Assembly: GCF_905147365.1 (NCBI RefSeq)
Contig: NC_056416.1
Span: forward strand, 6,530,001 to 6,594,000
Source: Aricia agestis
Taxonomy: Eukaryota; Arthropoda; Insecta; Lepidoptera; Lycaenidae
Reading direction: 5' to 3'
DNA length: 64,000 nucleotides
A program made the translations under genes and the position numbers. This document shows positions 40,801-49,570 of the stretch, in pieces. The notes under the pieces are model-generated. The model had not been told where the DNA came from, made no database searches, and saw only the letters and a program-made list of their open reading frames with translations. The number at the start of each line of letters is the position of its first letter. The stretch's first letter is position 1.

Positions 40801-43800
40801 ATGGTGCTTCATCTCCAAAAGTTGCGGTGAGTTGAATAAAGCACTGTTGTTGATTTAGCCCACGCCGAAAATCGTAGTAAATCATTGCACGAAAATGTTC
40901 ACGCGTTAAATCCATGGCAAATGAAGACACGCAATTTTCAAAATGACGCCACAATGGAAAAATAATTGACAGTCACATGAAACAAAATGTATTCTTCAAC
41001 CAAAGAGTTCTATTTTCAAATGTTGTAATTACTTTTTAAATATTGTTCTTGTAAGTGGCCAGTTCCGGATACATAAATAGCAGCCCTCGTATAATATAAT
41101 ATATAAAATTTATTTTACTAATTATTTATTTTTTACAGTTCCATCTCCCAACTTCTCATCGATATACGACATAGTGGAGATATCGATGAAGACATCCCTA
41201 GTTGTAAACATATCGAGAATAATGGCGGACGACGGAACCAAGTATCTACAGGAGTGTATTGAAAAATATACGTCCAGTGCCGAGTACAGTGTAGCTACCA
41301 ATATTGCCAAGCTAACTAATTTGCCGGTCGACGAGATTTTAATCACAGAGTGGAGTAGAAAGTTCAGCAAAGTGGAAGAAGATATGGCTTTAGCCGAAGA
41401 TGATGTGCAGGAAAAGAGTTACACGCTTTTCCTAGCTCAGACCAGCGAAGCGTTCAAAGAAGCGGGCGTTTCTTTCGCAAACGCCACAGATTTTCTTCTC
41501 AAAGTTGCAAATTCTATAACCGATGACGCTCAGAAGTTCTACGCGTACAGAATCATAGTTAATTGGTTCACGGAAAACCACGAGTATGGGGAAAAAAGAG
41601 AGAGCATTGAACACAAAATGTGGGACTCGTATTTCGTTTCTTCGGAGAGTGATCTGTTTCTTGGTGACGCCCAATCCACTCTCTACTATGTGATGAACAA
41701 TCAGAAGCTGTTTGAGGACAAACAAACTGACAATACTTTCGCCATGACGCTGCAAGAAATAGAAGTCGAGTCGGACATAATGAACATCGAAAACGTCGTT
41801 CTATTGGAAAAGATTGACGATATTAATAGTTTTCGTGCAGCTGTGAACCGATTGCTAGAACTTAAGCTTGTAGTCGAAGCGTTTAGGTTGTCAGCTCTAT
41901 ACAAGATATCTGAATGCGAGTACAGACCGCTGGTGTGTCCGGTGCAGATAATGCGGACTTGTCTGAAGTTAGCTGAGGGTACTTTGTCTCCGTACGAGCT
42001 TCCGGCGGAAATACGTCTCGTCATATCTTCTCCAAAGCTTCAGAATAAATTGTCAGGTGTGTATGGTTTAGTCAATATTTCTCCAAATACGCTTTAGATG
42101 TGTCCCTTAATTTGTCGTTCCTTAGCCTTAGTCTTTCTTTAGGCGCGTTTATTTCAAGTTCGCGTTATGAAAGAGGGGGTCGTAATAATAATAATATTGC
42201 GTCATGACGCCGTCACGATTTCGGACAGAAGTTTCACTTCTCACACGTTTACTCTGTACACACGCATTTTTTTTATGGTAAATGGAGTTGGTTATTCTTA
42301 GCCGGCCCCTAGACGAGCAATTTTATTGTCAATATTTGTATTGCGTAATATTATTTATAACTGTCTAGGGTTGAAATTGAACACCGCGCGCCTTCAATCT
42401 AATTGTCAAATAAACTGTTCAATAAAATTGCTCGTCTAGGCGGCCGGATAGACTTAATTATTATTCTTCTACAGGTTCTCAATCGGAGACAAGTTTCGAG
42501 GAGTTAGTCGTAATAGCGGGTTGCGAGGGCGAGGCGGGCTCGCTGGCGGCGCGACACGACGCCGACACGCTAGCGACTATAGACGCGCTAGCCGTGCGCA
42601 CCGGGTTCGCGCCCGCTAAACAGGTACAAAAAATACTTGAGAGGTGTCAATGGGACACCTGGATGGAACGAAGTTTAAAAAAAAATCAAATTTCCCGCCA
42701 TAGAGGATTTGTAGAATTTTAAATTTCTCGACAGTGACGTCATCGCCACATCAACGAGCTTCGCAGGTACTAAAATAAGTGTCGGTCAAAAAGTGTCGTC
42801 ACAACTTTTTCCGTCTAGCCCCCTTTCGCAACGCGCTATAAGGAACTTCGTTCCAATTATGGTAGCTACAGAGTACTATTAGAGAAGTTGATTCCTAGGT
42901 AGATGGGAGACCTACGTAGTTTGGTCGCGTTACGTCAAACCCAGCCGACAGATCACAATTAACATTGAATTGACATGATCCGACCAAATGACGTTGGTAT
43001 AACTGCCTAGAAATCAATTTTCTCGATAGTATGTGCGACGGTAAATTGGTATCCTACAGGTTACCAATCGGAGACAAAATTCGAGGAGCTAGTCCACCGT
43101 AGTACTGACTACGGTAGGCTAGCTCCTATGGTAATCTCAAAACAATTTCGTAGTAGGCCTACTGAGGCCTACTACGAAATTGTTTTGAGATTCAAACAAT
43201 CGGACGAGAATGCCGCGTCCTGCTCTAACAACGTCATTTTACGTTTGTTAGAGTGGGACTCGGCATTCTCGTACGATTGTTTGAGTCTCAAAATGGTTTC
43301 GTGGTACGGTCCCTGGCTTTTTAGTATCTACATTTTATATCATAAAAACGCTAAAATGCATGTCATAATTTTTTAGGTTGCCAGCTACTTCCGTATCGCG
43401 CTGCAGATTGGCTGGGACTACGTATCGGTGCTCAAAAATCAGAACAGACCTCTGGACTTCATTAATCTCGTCAGCGGACGAGCTCGCATGAGCCTCGCTA
43501 ATCTTGTGTTCAGAACATTCAATGTGCCGTCAAAACAAGTAAGTAAAATTTTATAGATAACGTGTTAAGAATTCAAAGTAAAAAAAATAATAATAAGCTA
43601 AACTGGTAAATTATATTGTTTTCCCTCTAACAACTAACTAATAAAAAGATCTACCCTGTGTACACGCGTTAAAGTTATATCTTAATATAAGATATAGCTT
43701 ATAACAATATTCTACATAATATTATGTAATATTAAATTCTCTTGGTAGACAATAGACATAGACAAAATCGGATTTATTAATACGTTTATATTATATACAC

Positions 43801-46800
43801 AGTGTTGGTCTTTTTTTTTTATTTATGAAATTATTATTGTTGTAAACACATTTGATTGTATTTTATATATTTATAGATCGCAGAATACTTATGCCGAGAG
43901 TTAGTCGCAGCTATCATCTCACCACATCTGGTAAAAACCTCCACCTTCCGACAGAAAGAACACTTTCAGTACACACTCTGGGGCTACGTGCTCGATTCTG
44001 ACATGGAGATGTTTCTCAACATGCGACCAGACTCCTGCAGCCACATCGGCAGGCTTATTCTAGACCATCTCATGGCATTCCAGAAGATCTACAAAGTTAC
44101 GAATCCAACGCAATCTGAAAACGTCTTAGACGATAGCAATTTAGATGTAGAAACATTAATAGATGAAGAATATCAGAATATAGAAGGCGACGAAATTGAA
44201 TCCATACTTACGGAGGAAGGTACTCTTATGTCGGCTGAAACGGAATCTGTCTATTCTGTTGCGTCGCTCTACGCGGGAAATAAGCAGTCGAGAGAGTCGA
44301 GGAGAAATCTCTTCGACGTTATAACGAAAAGCAACATCCACATACGATATGAAATCAAATCCAATATTAGGAAGATTACGAAAGGTGCCAAGTTGTCTAC
44401 AAAGCAGGTCAGTATGCTTATAGATAGTATACAGTATGCTTTAAAAATAAATTTGTATAATAATGGTCGTTGAAGATAAATAATTTAAATTTTTATTTGT
44501 TGTTCAGCATAATGGACACGAATCTCAGAAAAAAGAGCATCATTTTTGTTTCAAGGTGCACAAAACTCCTAATTGCTGGCAATTTAACAACTTTTTATGA
44601 CAAAAATTATTTAAATGACATTTAAAAAAGGTCTGTATTACCTTAACAGGTGAACATAATCTGCATCGAGTTGCTGGTGGTGGCGCACGAGTGTTTCACG
44701 TCAGCGTGCGACACGGAGGGCGTGGCGGTGGCGCTGCGGTCGGCGCAGGCGCTGGCGGCGCGGCTGCTGGCGGCGCGCTCCTGGCGGCTCATGGTGCGCC
44801 TGCTGACCGGCCTCGCGCGGTACACCGAGTGCGCATACATCCTGCAGGTACGTGAGGACGCAAACGTATACGCGTATATGTACGCAAAATAACGCACATG
44901 TACGCAAAAGTTGTCTGTGGTATGTTGCGTTGAAACGAACATGTACGCGTACCCACCGGTCATCGGATGGCGTACGAACGTGCATATAATGTTATGTATA
45001 ATAACAAAAACATAATCAATAAAAGCTAGCAAAATACTTCATGATGCACAAACAAATAAAACAAATATATTGTGATGGAATAGTCCGTCTAAACTCTAAA
45101 GACTGTGATGTCTCAAGTAAGCGCTCGTCCTAAATATAAGCTTTTCTATTAATTGTTGTTCAAAGATAATTTCATTAATTTCAGGCGCTCCGTGAGAACC
45201 ACCAATTCGAGTTTCTCCTCGGCCAGTTTGACTACATGTTAGGCCAGCAGCAGGACAAGATCACGGAGTTCAAGCACGGCCTCCTAGACTTCCTGAAGAC
45301 GCATTGTCCGGGCGACACGGACACATACATCATGGTCGCCCTACACTTCAACATGTACGCCGAAGCCGCTAACGTCAAGAAGAAACAGGCGCTAGCTCTG
45401 ATAAATGATTTAGAAAAGATGGCCGGGGAAAAGGCGTCGCCGAAGAAATCTAATCAGCCGGTCTGGCTACAGATACACGATAATGTGCCAACGCGGACCA
45501 TGCTAGAGACGGCGCTAAACCACTGTACGGATGCGGCGGAGTTGTATCTGCAGGGTGGTTGTACGGGCTTCGCGGGTGAAATGGCGATGTTGGCACAACA
45601 GATCGCGCTACAAATGTCGCTACTAAACGCGTCCCCAACGAGACTCATATTGAACAGGACGACGGGACAACTGTATACCCTGATTAGTGAATATTTAAGG
45701 TATTTTAATGCTTCTATACTCATCTTACTAGTGTGAAACATAATAAGTATTTTTTGACTCGAAAGCCTATATACTTCGCGATAAGTCAGTTAATATTTAT
45801 TTTACAATTCGCGCCAATCTGTTTCAAGTGTCTGCTCCGATGGTTGTTGTCGGATCATATGAATAATAAAATATTATATAGACAAAACGAGCTTTTGCCT
45901 GCGGTTTCGCTCGCGTTAAGAAGTATGATTATACATATACAAACTTTCATTCCCTATTTTACCCCCTTGGGGTTGGAATTTATCAAAATCCTATATTAGC
46001 GGATGCCTTCGTCATAACATCTACCTGCATGCAAAATTTCAGCCCGATCCGTCCAGTGGTTTGGGCTTTGAGTTTTATATATATAGTTTTTTAACCATTG
46101 AAAAATCTACAATTAATCATCATTTACCTTGTGGAAAGAACTGAAAATGAAAATAACAAAAATATGAACCTTTTCAAATAATAAGAAAGAGAAACGTAAA
46201 CGACGTACGAACTTTGCAATAACGTTGTGGCTTTGCAATATAATAAATAAATGTTATCGCACGTAGGTATGTTAGTCATTTTTACGCACAAATCAGAGAT
46301 TACTCCGTCACTCCTTTTTTATTTTCGTTCGATGTCATATTATTATTTTCTTTAGAGTATTACTTTTCGTTGCAGTTTCATGGAGGGTCTAGTGGCGGGC
46401 GCGAGTCACGGCGCGGCGTGGCGCGAGCTGGCGTACCGGCGCGCGCTCACCAACGACCAGCGATACATCCGCGACTGCGTCACGTACAGACCCGACGTCG
46501 CCGCTTACTTCCTTGACAGGTTAGTTACGTAGACCCCCAGTTTAGACACCGTGGAAATCGCGCGGTTCAGACCCTAATGGCGCATTTTCATTGGTCGTTA
46601 ACTCGTTTGATATATAGGCAGTGTGGGAGAGGAGGGAGGTGCTGTACGCATGCCTATGCGTACACTCACTCATTTACTAGGTTGAGGTTTATTTCGCGGA
46701 TTATTACTAAAAATAATAACAAACTAAATTTTTAAAAATATGTATAATAATATAATCCTATAATTTACGATAAATAAAAAATCGCAGTGCAGGATGCAAG

Positions 46801-46980
46801 ATAGTAGAGTTCTGCCGATCTTTTTGTTTTTCTGGAGTTAGTTGTATTTATTTATTTCATATTGTAATGCATTAATATTCTTAATTTTTGTTTCTCTACT
46901 ATCTCAGATACAATTCGGAGAAAAACAAAACGCCGCAGTCGAAGGCAGCCATGACAGACCTACGATCTCTACTCAGATGA
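25898..46980 (+). CDS. SPG11: Spatacsin (SPG11)-like protein, 14 exons
   Basis: Exons: 25898-26074, 27242-27650, 29536-31406, 31670-31834, 38710-38901, 39248-39530, 41139-42056, 42475-42623, 43377-43538, 43877-44407, 44650-44847, 45185-45699, 46376-46519, 46908-46980. Every junction is GT-AG and phases match; total 5787 nt, 1928 aa plus TGA. Spatacsin is a large helical protein that works with spastizin and AP-5 in lysosome reformation and autophagy. The best match is the C-terminal domain: CTDAAELYLQGGC, EMAMLAQQIALQMSLLN, WRELAYRRAL, and a final RYNSEKNKTPQ where vertebrate spatacsin has KKYKQHQPT. A TGA lies in frame about 20 bases upstream of the ATG, so I take M at 25898 as the start. 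The protein is shorter than the 2443-aa human one: it lacks an obvious N-terminal propeller-like region and ends about 40 residues earlier. The very AT-rich introns carry BEL, mariner, SINE and MITEs. Identity rests on remembered sequence, strongest at the C end. Confidence 0.82.
26642..27103 (+). mobile_element. tRNA-derived SINE, copy 2, interrupted
   Basis: Head GACAACCTCTGTGGCTCAGT with B box GGTTCGAATCC (about 26701-26711), body GTCATGGATGTGTATTAAAT, and after a gap the shared 3' part TTTCCGTTGTCTGGTACCTG ... ending in an (ATT)n tail. Compared with 4897-5163, about 190 bases at roughly 26797-26985 are extra and unrelated. In SPG11 intron 1. Confidence 0.75.
27870..28242 (+). repeat. RTE-like LINE 3' fragment
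   Basis: GTTTGTTTGTTTGAACGCGC, AATTTCAGGAACTACTGGTC, GTGTTAGATAGCCCATTTAT, then CGAAGGGACATAGGC and the end GCGGGCAAAGCCGCGCGGAA followed by CATCTAGT. I recognise this ending from many lepidopteran RTE-like repeats. A small perfect hairpin (TGAGTTTTTTACCCAC, loop, complement) precedes it at about 27788-27828. In SPG11 intron 2. Confidence 0.65.
28460..28586 (+). repeat. hAT-like remnant fragment
   Basis: Shares ACGCCCACAAGGTGGCGTTA and ATCGCCCACGTTGAGAACCT with the 3' half of the hAT-like remnant at 6673-6835. The 5' terminus is not recognisable. In SPG11 intron 2. Confidence 0.5.
28624..29298. mobile_element. TIR element interrupted by an interspersed repeat
   Basis: Ends TATAGGTCTACCAGAATCTG and CAGATTCTGGTAGACCTATA are exact inverted repeats, extended by ATGGCAA / TTGCCAT. 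A GTGAGAAAAGAATTATTTTC hairpin follows the left end. The fuller GGGTTCCGT repeat (28712-29173) is inserted inside. Confidence 0.8.
28712..29173 (+). repeat. GGGTTCCGT...CACTTGGCC repeat, near full length
   Basis: Starts AGGGTTCCGTAGCCAAAGGG, has GTCTGTCCGTCTGTCTGTCT, GGCTGTATCTCAAGAACCGC, GGGGGGCTCCCATACAACAA, and ends CGAGTCCGACTCGCACTTGG followed by CC and a T run. I know this as a very common lepidopteran interspersed repeat; its class is not certain. Two 3' fragments lie at 19314-19545 and 24935-25125. Confidence 0.75.
29304..29502. mobile_element. MITE family A, copy 2
   Basis: Starts ATACTGTACTCGGCGAAACA, ends CGCAGAGTACAGTAT, with GGTCATTGACTCCCTGTCAA paired to TTGACAGGGAGTCAATGACC. 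It is closely related to 5842-6160. Its right end is only 33 bp before SPG11 exon 3. Confidence 0.8.
32094..32759 (+). repeat. BEL 5' LTR
   Basis: Starts TGTAAATAATAGC (if the 32094 edge is right) and ends GTCGTGTCGCCAACA. It contains AATAAA at 32432-32437 and a TATA-like ATATATAAAC at about 32499-32508. The following bases start with a primer-binding site. Confidence 0.8.
32762..32779 (+). promoter_or_regulatory. BEL primer-binding site
   Basis: TGGTCCTTCAGAAGCCGG begins two bases after the 5' LTR with TGG, complementary to the CCA end of a tRNA, as expected for minus-strand priming. The tRNA was not identified. Confidence 0.6.
32797..32950 (+). repeat. Imperfect tandem repeat in BEL leader
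   Basis: GAAGCTCGCCCTGAAGA occurs twice about 45 bases apart, with GGAGAAGAGAGAAGC words repeated around them, then further GAAGAAGCCC-type variants. It lies in the untranslated leader between the primer-binding site and gag. Confidence 0.55.
33420..34613 (+). pseudogene. BEL gag-like ORF (DUF1759-type)
   Basis: A 397-codon frame starting ATGGAGAACG. After a polar N-terminal region, the part from about residue 200 (KFMHELRHFDGTITEWMAFK) through WLTF-like RRYGRPELLILSEIENIKRL matches the DUF1759 capsid-like domain of BEL/Pao polyproteins. The frame ends at 34613, while the gag-pol polyprotein continues in another frame that overlaps from 34471, so a frameshift separates them. BEL elements normally have one long gag-pol frame, so this copy is broken here. 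Confidence 0.8.
34471..38029 (+). pseudogene. BEL pol remnants: protease, RT, RNase H, integrase N-part
   Basis: Successive frames after the gag shift. 34471-35727 has zinc-knuckle-like text and a DUF1758 aspartic protease (ALLDEGSTLTLV; LIGQDNWHL), then a TGA at 35725. 35740-36513, same frame, is reverse transcriptase (VRLVFDAAAK, FYMDDYLDS). Frameshifts near 36490, 36660 and 36935 separate ISIPRLELQAAVLGSR-type RNase H text (36935-37420, including WRWVPSADNVADDATKG). 37500-37930 is the integrase N-terminal zinc region (HHTHAVFNHGNHQT). The catalytic integrase core is absent; the frame runs into an A13 tract at 38030-38042. Non-functional. Confidence 0.8.
38043..38655 (+). repeat. BEL 3' LTR, 5'-truncated
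   Basis: Begins GATTTCGTATTAG directly after thirteen A residues and runs colinear with 32147-32759 to the common end GTCGTGTCGCCAACA. The first 53 bases of the presumed LTR are missing. The 3' end is 54 bp upstream of SPG11 exon 5. Confidence 0.85.
39801..41089 (-). mobile_element. Full-length mariner element
   Basis: 1289 bp, with inverted ends CGAGGGCTGCTATTTATGTA at 39801 and TACATAAATAGCAGCCCTCG ending at 41089, each flanked by TA. It carries one uninterrupted transposase frame on the minus strand. It is in SPG11 intron 6, antisense to the host. Size, ends, TA duplication and an intact frame all indicate a complete Tc1/mariner-superfamily transposon. Confidence 0.95.
39866..40954 (-). 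CDS. Mariner transposase, intact
   Basis: 362 codons from the first ATG. The usual mariner start is probably the inner MDLTREHF (residue 14, base 40915), giving 349 aa, in line with the 340-350 aa family size. The N-terminal helix-turn-helix region (about residues 20-125) binds the TIRs. WIPHNL (133-138) is the linker motif. The catalytic triad is D172 in TGDESWIYAY, D264 in LHHDNASCHT and D299 in YSPDLAPNDFFLF, with exactly 34 residues between the last two: D,D34D, true mariner type. No frameshift or stop is present, so it could be active or recently active. The DNA it cuts would be its own TIRs at 39801 and 41089. Confidence 0.95.
   Translation of the reverse strand: MWRHFENCVSSFAMDLTREHFRAMIYYDFRRGLNQQQCFIQLTATFGDEAPSKTTVYHWYSEFNRGRSMLTDENKEGRPKTAVVPQNIDAVLLIMRDRHVTYREIEASLGISMTSIHKILHEHLAVKKICSRWIPHNLTIDQKRARVDWCKKMIKKYNRGTSKAVYNIYTGDESWIYAYDPETKQQSTVWVFQDEPKPTKVTRAKSTLKQMVACFFGINGHVATVPLENRKTVNSEWYTTICLPEVFEEIRKDNRQRRIILHHDNASCHTSAETTQFLEGQKIELTGHPPYSPDLAPNDFFLFPYAKNKLRGQRFSSREEAVDAFKMHVLEIPQSEWKKCYENWFQRMQKCVDHRGEYFEKQ
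42301..42447. mobile_element. MITE, GCCGGCC...CTAGACGAGCAA ends (SPG11 intron 7)
   Basis: Left CCTAGACGAGCAATTTTATT, right AATAAAATTGCTCGTCTAGG; extended by GCCGGCC and GGCCGG. The loop is about 90 bases. It ends 27 bp before SPG11 exon 8. Confidence 0.78.
42895..43030. mobile_element. MITE family E, copy 1 (SPG11 intron 8)
   Basis: AGAGAAGTTGATTCCTAGGT at the left; CTAGAAATCAATTTTCTC at the right. The inner GGGAGACCTACGTAGTTTGG and GATCACAATTAACATTGAAT are related, in inverted order, to 62322-62445. Confidence 0.6.
43058..43098 (+). pseudogene. Partial duplicate of SPG11 exon 8 in intron 8
   Basis: CAGGTTACCAATCGGAGACA followed by AAATTCGAGGAGCTAGTCC reproduces the acceptor and first codons of exon 8 (42472-42511: CAGGTTCTCAATCGGAGACA, AGTTTCGAGGAGTTAGTC). 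About 35 of 40 bases match. It even keeps an AG acceptor and the QSET and FEELV codons, then diverges into a palindrome and an in-frame TAG. A decayed partial exon copy, presumably not spliced in. Confidence 0.85.
43133..43320. mobile_element. MITE family F, copy 1, with extra palindrome
   Basis: A perfect hairpin AATCTCAAAACAATTTCGTA..TACGAAATTGTTTTGAGATT (43133-43192) joins a larger inverted repeat with arms CAAACAATCGGACGAGAATG and CATTCTCGTACGATTGTTTG, ending TCGTGGTACGGTCCCTGG. The cleaner copy at 50647-50817 shows the original structure. Confidence 0.75.
45881..46086 (+). repeat. RTE-like LINE 3' fragment, copy 1 (SPG11 intron 12)
   Basis: CGAGCTTTTGCCTGCGGTTT, CGCTCGCGTTAAGAAGTAT, CCCCTTGGGGTTGGAATTTA, TCCGTCCAGTGGTTTGGGCT. 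Colinear with 53445-53693. Confidence 0.7.
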
Positions 46981-47021
46981 CGAAGCGTCGCTTAGCCGCT
47001 AAAGATCTCAACTTAGCCACT

Positions 47022-47163
47022 AAAGGGGCCCATTCATGGCAGGCCGCCTTATGCAGGATAGTGAATGGTGTCGCAGGCCTGCATGGCCGGCCGGCAACGA
47101 CACCATTCACTAACCTGCATAGCCGGCGGACGGCAAGGCGGCCTGCCGTGAATGGGCCCTTTA
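47022..47163. mobile_element. MITE family G
   Basis: AAAGGGGCCCATTCATGGCA and TGCCGTGAATGGGCCCTTTA form the ends; GGCCGCCTT pairs with AAGGCGGCC and GAATGGTGTCG with CGACACCATTC. A collapsed relative is at 52736-52779. It starts 42 bp after the SPG11 stop codon and so probably lies in the 3' UTR. Confidence 0.78.
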
Positions 47164-47175
47164 ACTGCAGGCTTA

Positions 47176-47306
47176 GGGCCTGTTTCACCACTTCCTGATA
47201 AGTGCCGAATAGGCTATTCACCACTTAAATTGACAGATCAAGTATGCAGAATAAAAGTTGTGAAAAGCCTATTCGGCACTTTATCAGAAAGTGGTGAAAC
47301 AGGCCC
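47176..47306. mobile_element. MITE family C, copy 2, with TTA duplication
   Basis: TTA, GGGCCTGTTTCACCACTTCC at the left; the right end is GAAAGTGGTGAAACAGGCCC then TTA. The GTGCCGAATAGGCTATTCA arm pairs with AAAGCCTATTCGGCAC. Same family as 8759-8865. Confidence 0.85.
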
Positions 47307-49500
47307 TTAGCATAACATTAGAAACGGGAAAGAATGGACATACTGACAGATGCATAGTGTCAAAATGGCGGATTTCCCTTGTCAATCTGTCACTTTATCT
47401 ATTATTTCGTAGAAAGAAACCGTTACTATGGCGACCATGCTAAGCCTGCTGATAAAAATATCCACATTGTGAGTACAGACGTCATAGTCATAATTTTTTT
47501 CTTGTCTGTAGAGATATCAGATGAATCATAAAAGCACAACGTGGATTTTTAATAATATGGGGCTGTTATTATAAAAGTATATTAGTTAAGAATATTATCC
47601 AAAGCGAATATTTTTATCATGTTATTTCTATATTATTATTTTATTATGGGCTCGATTATGTCTTTTAAAGTGTTATTTTTATTACTGTGATATCTAAATT
47701 GACTGAAAAGATGTATTTTTATAGCTTTGTAGATTTGAATAAATGACTATATTATAAATATTATATAGCTTTATTATTCACTACGACGAAGGCAATAATA
47801 CCAAAATTACAATTAAAAATCATTTTAGGTTCCCTACAAAGGCAAAATGAAACTATATAAGTTTTTATATATTTTTTTTTAATTTATAAATAAAATATGA
47901 ACCCAACACAAGAATATAGTACATGTTAAAGAGAGAAAATCTAAAGCCCTAATTTAGGGTACAGGTGAAAAGAACATCAGTCCTTCTAATACTCAAATAC
48001 ACAATTAAGTAACACATAATACCGATCTGATATAAAAAAATATTACAAAAATATCAACTATAAAATCAGTGTTGAGTACAATACTCGAGTCTAAAATGGT
48101 TGATCCCTGTTTTTAAATAAAATAATTTTTAGTAATGGCGATAGCCAGTGACTGTACAAAGCACGTGATTGATGTTTTAATAATTTTTATTTTGTACAAT
48201 TATTAATTAGGAAACAACACTTTTTACCTAATTTTAGGCCTAAGCCTATATAAGTAAATTCACTATTTAAGAATTCGCCATTACTATTTAAGCAAAGGAA
48301 AACAAAAAGTCGAAACAGCCAAAAGTAAAAAAAATATAAAAATAAAATACTATGCACATGCGAGTATTCAACAGTGAACAACGATGAGATTCCTTAAACA
48401 GTTAATATATTAACTCCCTCACTAATATAAATATCGATACTATGTGTACAATATAGATGTTGAGGTGACTTTCCAATTAACGCGGTACGCCACCAGAAAA
48501 TATTCAAACATAATGCCACTTTGTGACCTAGGCTATAGGTTTCATTTTGGCCTAGGCCCTTGGGGCAAAGCAGTGGCGGCATTTGTCGCTAGACCGTCGG
48601 TAGAAAATAAAAAACCTATAGCCAGTTCCAAAAAACACAGTTCATAAATTATCATTTTATTTGAATTTTTGTCGCTCGCGTGCTGCGAGATTCGGAAAGC
48701 CACCATTACACCACGTTTCGTCCTTATTTTAAAAGTTGTGAATAGGCAAGGGAAAAACATTGTACATACAACTAAACATATTATGCAGTGTATTATATTT
48801 ATATTAGTGAGGCAAAACTCTTAAACAATATTAAATAACTTTTAATTCACATAATTTTTTCACTTCTAACATTTTGTCATTTAAGTAATAGTGTACTTCC
48901 TAAACTGTATAACATTCGCTTAAACTACACGTATTAGTTATAGTATTCAAAAAGGCATTGTTTTCGCAATAAAATACCTAAACAAGGATCTATCCTTACC
49001 GAAAATACTATTTAGGCACCAACAATTTAGGATCAATAGTTACCTAGTAATAAAATACAATCTGTAATTATTAATAATGGAATGTAAAGGTTAAATAAAG
49101 CCTACAGTGCTCTATGAAGTCATTTGCTAAAGTTTAGGTAATAAAATTTCTTAAGAAAAGTTACATAATAGCGTCATAGATAAAAGTGATAATTTCCTTA
49201 ATTACCATACATGTAGCCATACATTATTACTTGTTCCCGAAGTGTTTAGGGTTTACACGTAAAGGTTTGTGATAAATACAAGAACATTAAAATGCATATT
49301 CTGATAGACACATTTACGTTACTTACAGAAAACAGGAAAATCAAATCAACTGAAAATTGCAGTCCCAAAAGTTTCAAAACACAGAATGTGACCGCAACGT
49401 CTGCAGACTTGGTTAAAAATGTTAAAATATATAATTGGGATATACGCGTCAAATTGCAATGTGTGCGATTTCACGGTGCTGTTAAGCTATTTTTCTTTAA
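47307..49500. other. Convergent intergenic / UTR region, no gene seen
   Basis: AT-rich sequence between the SPG11 stop and the DAGL 3' end. AATAAA on the plus strand at 47738-47743 is a candidate SPG11 polyadenylation signal. From about 47880 to 49300 I see no transposon ends, domain or codon bias. The plus-strand frame at 49292-49708 has no recognisable domain and spans a MITE, so I do not call it a gene. Confidence 0.45.
47738..47743 (+). promoter_or_regulatory. Candidate SPG11 polyadenylation signal
   Basis: AATAAA, about 760 bases after the SPG11 stop codon and downstream of two MITEs. If used, both MITEs would be in the 3' UTR. Other AATAAA hexamers occur further on, so the choice is weak. 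Confidence 0.3.
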
Positions 49501-49570
49501 GAGTGCCTTCACATTAAGTCGCTTAGTCGCGCTGCTGCCGCACTACTGGCGACATAATGTGAAGGAACTC
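49501..49570. mobile_element. Very short 70-bp hairpin element
   Basis: GAGTGCCTTCACATTAAGTC at the left and its near-complement GACATAATGTGAAGGAACTC at the right. The inner CGCGCTGCTGCCGC...TACTGGC text resembles about 62010-62045. Likely a minimal MITE. Confidence 0.65.
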
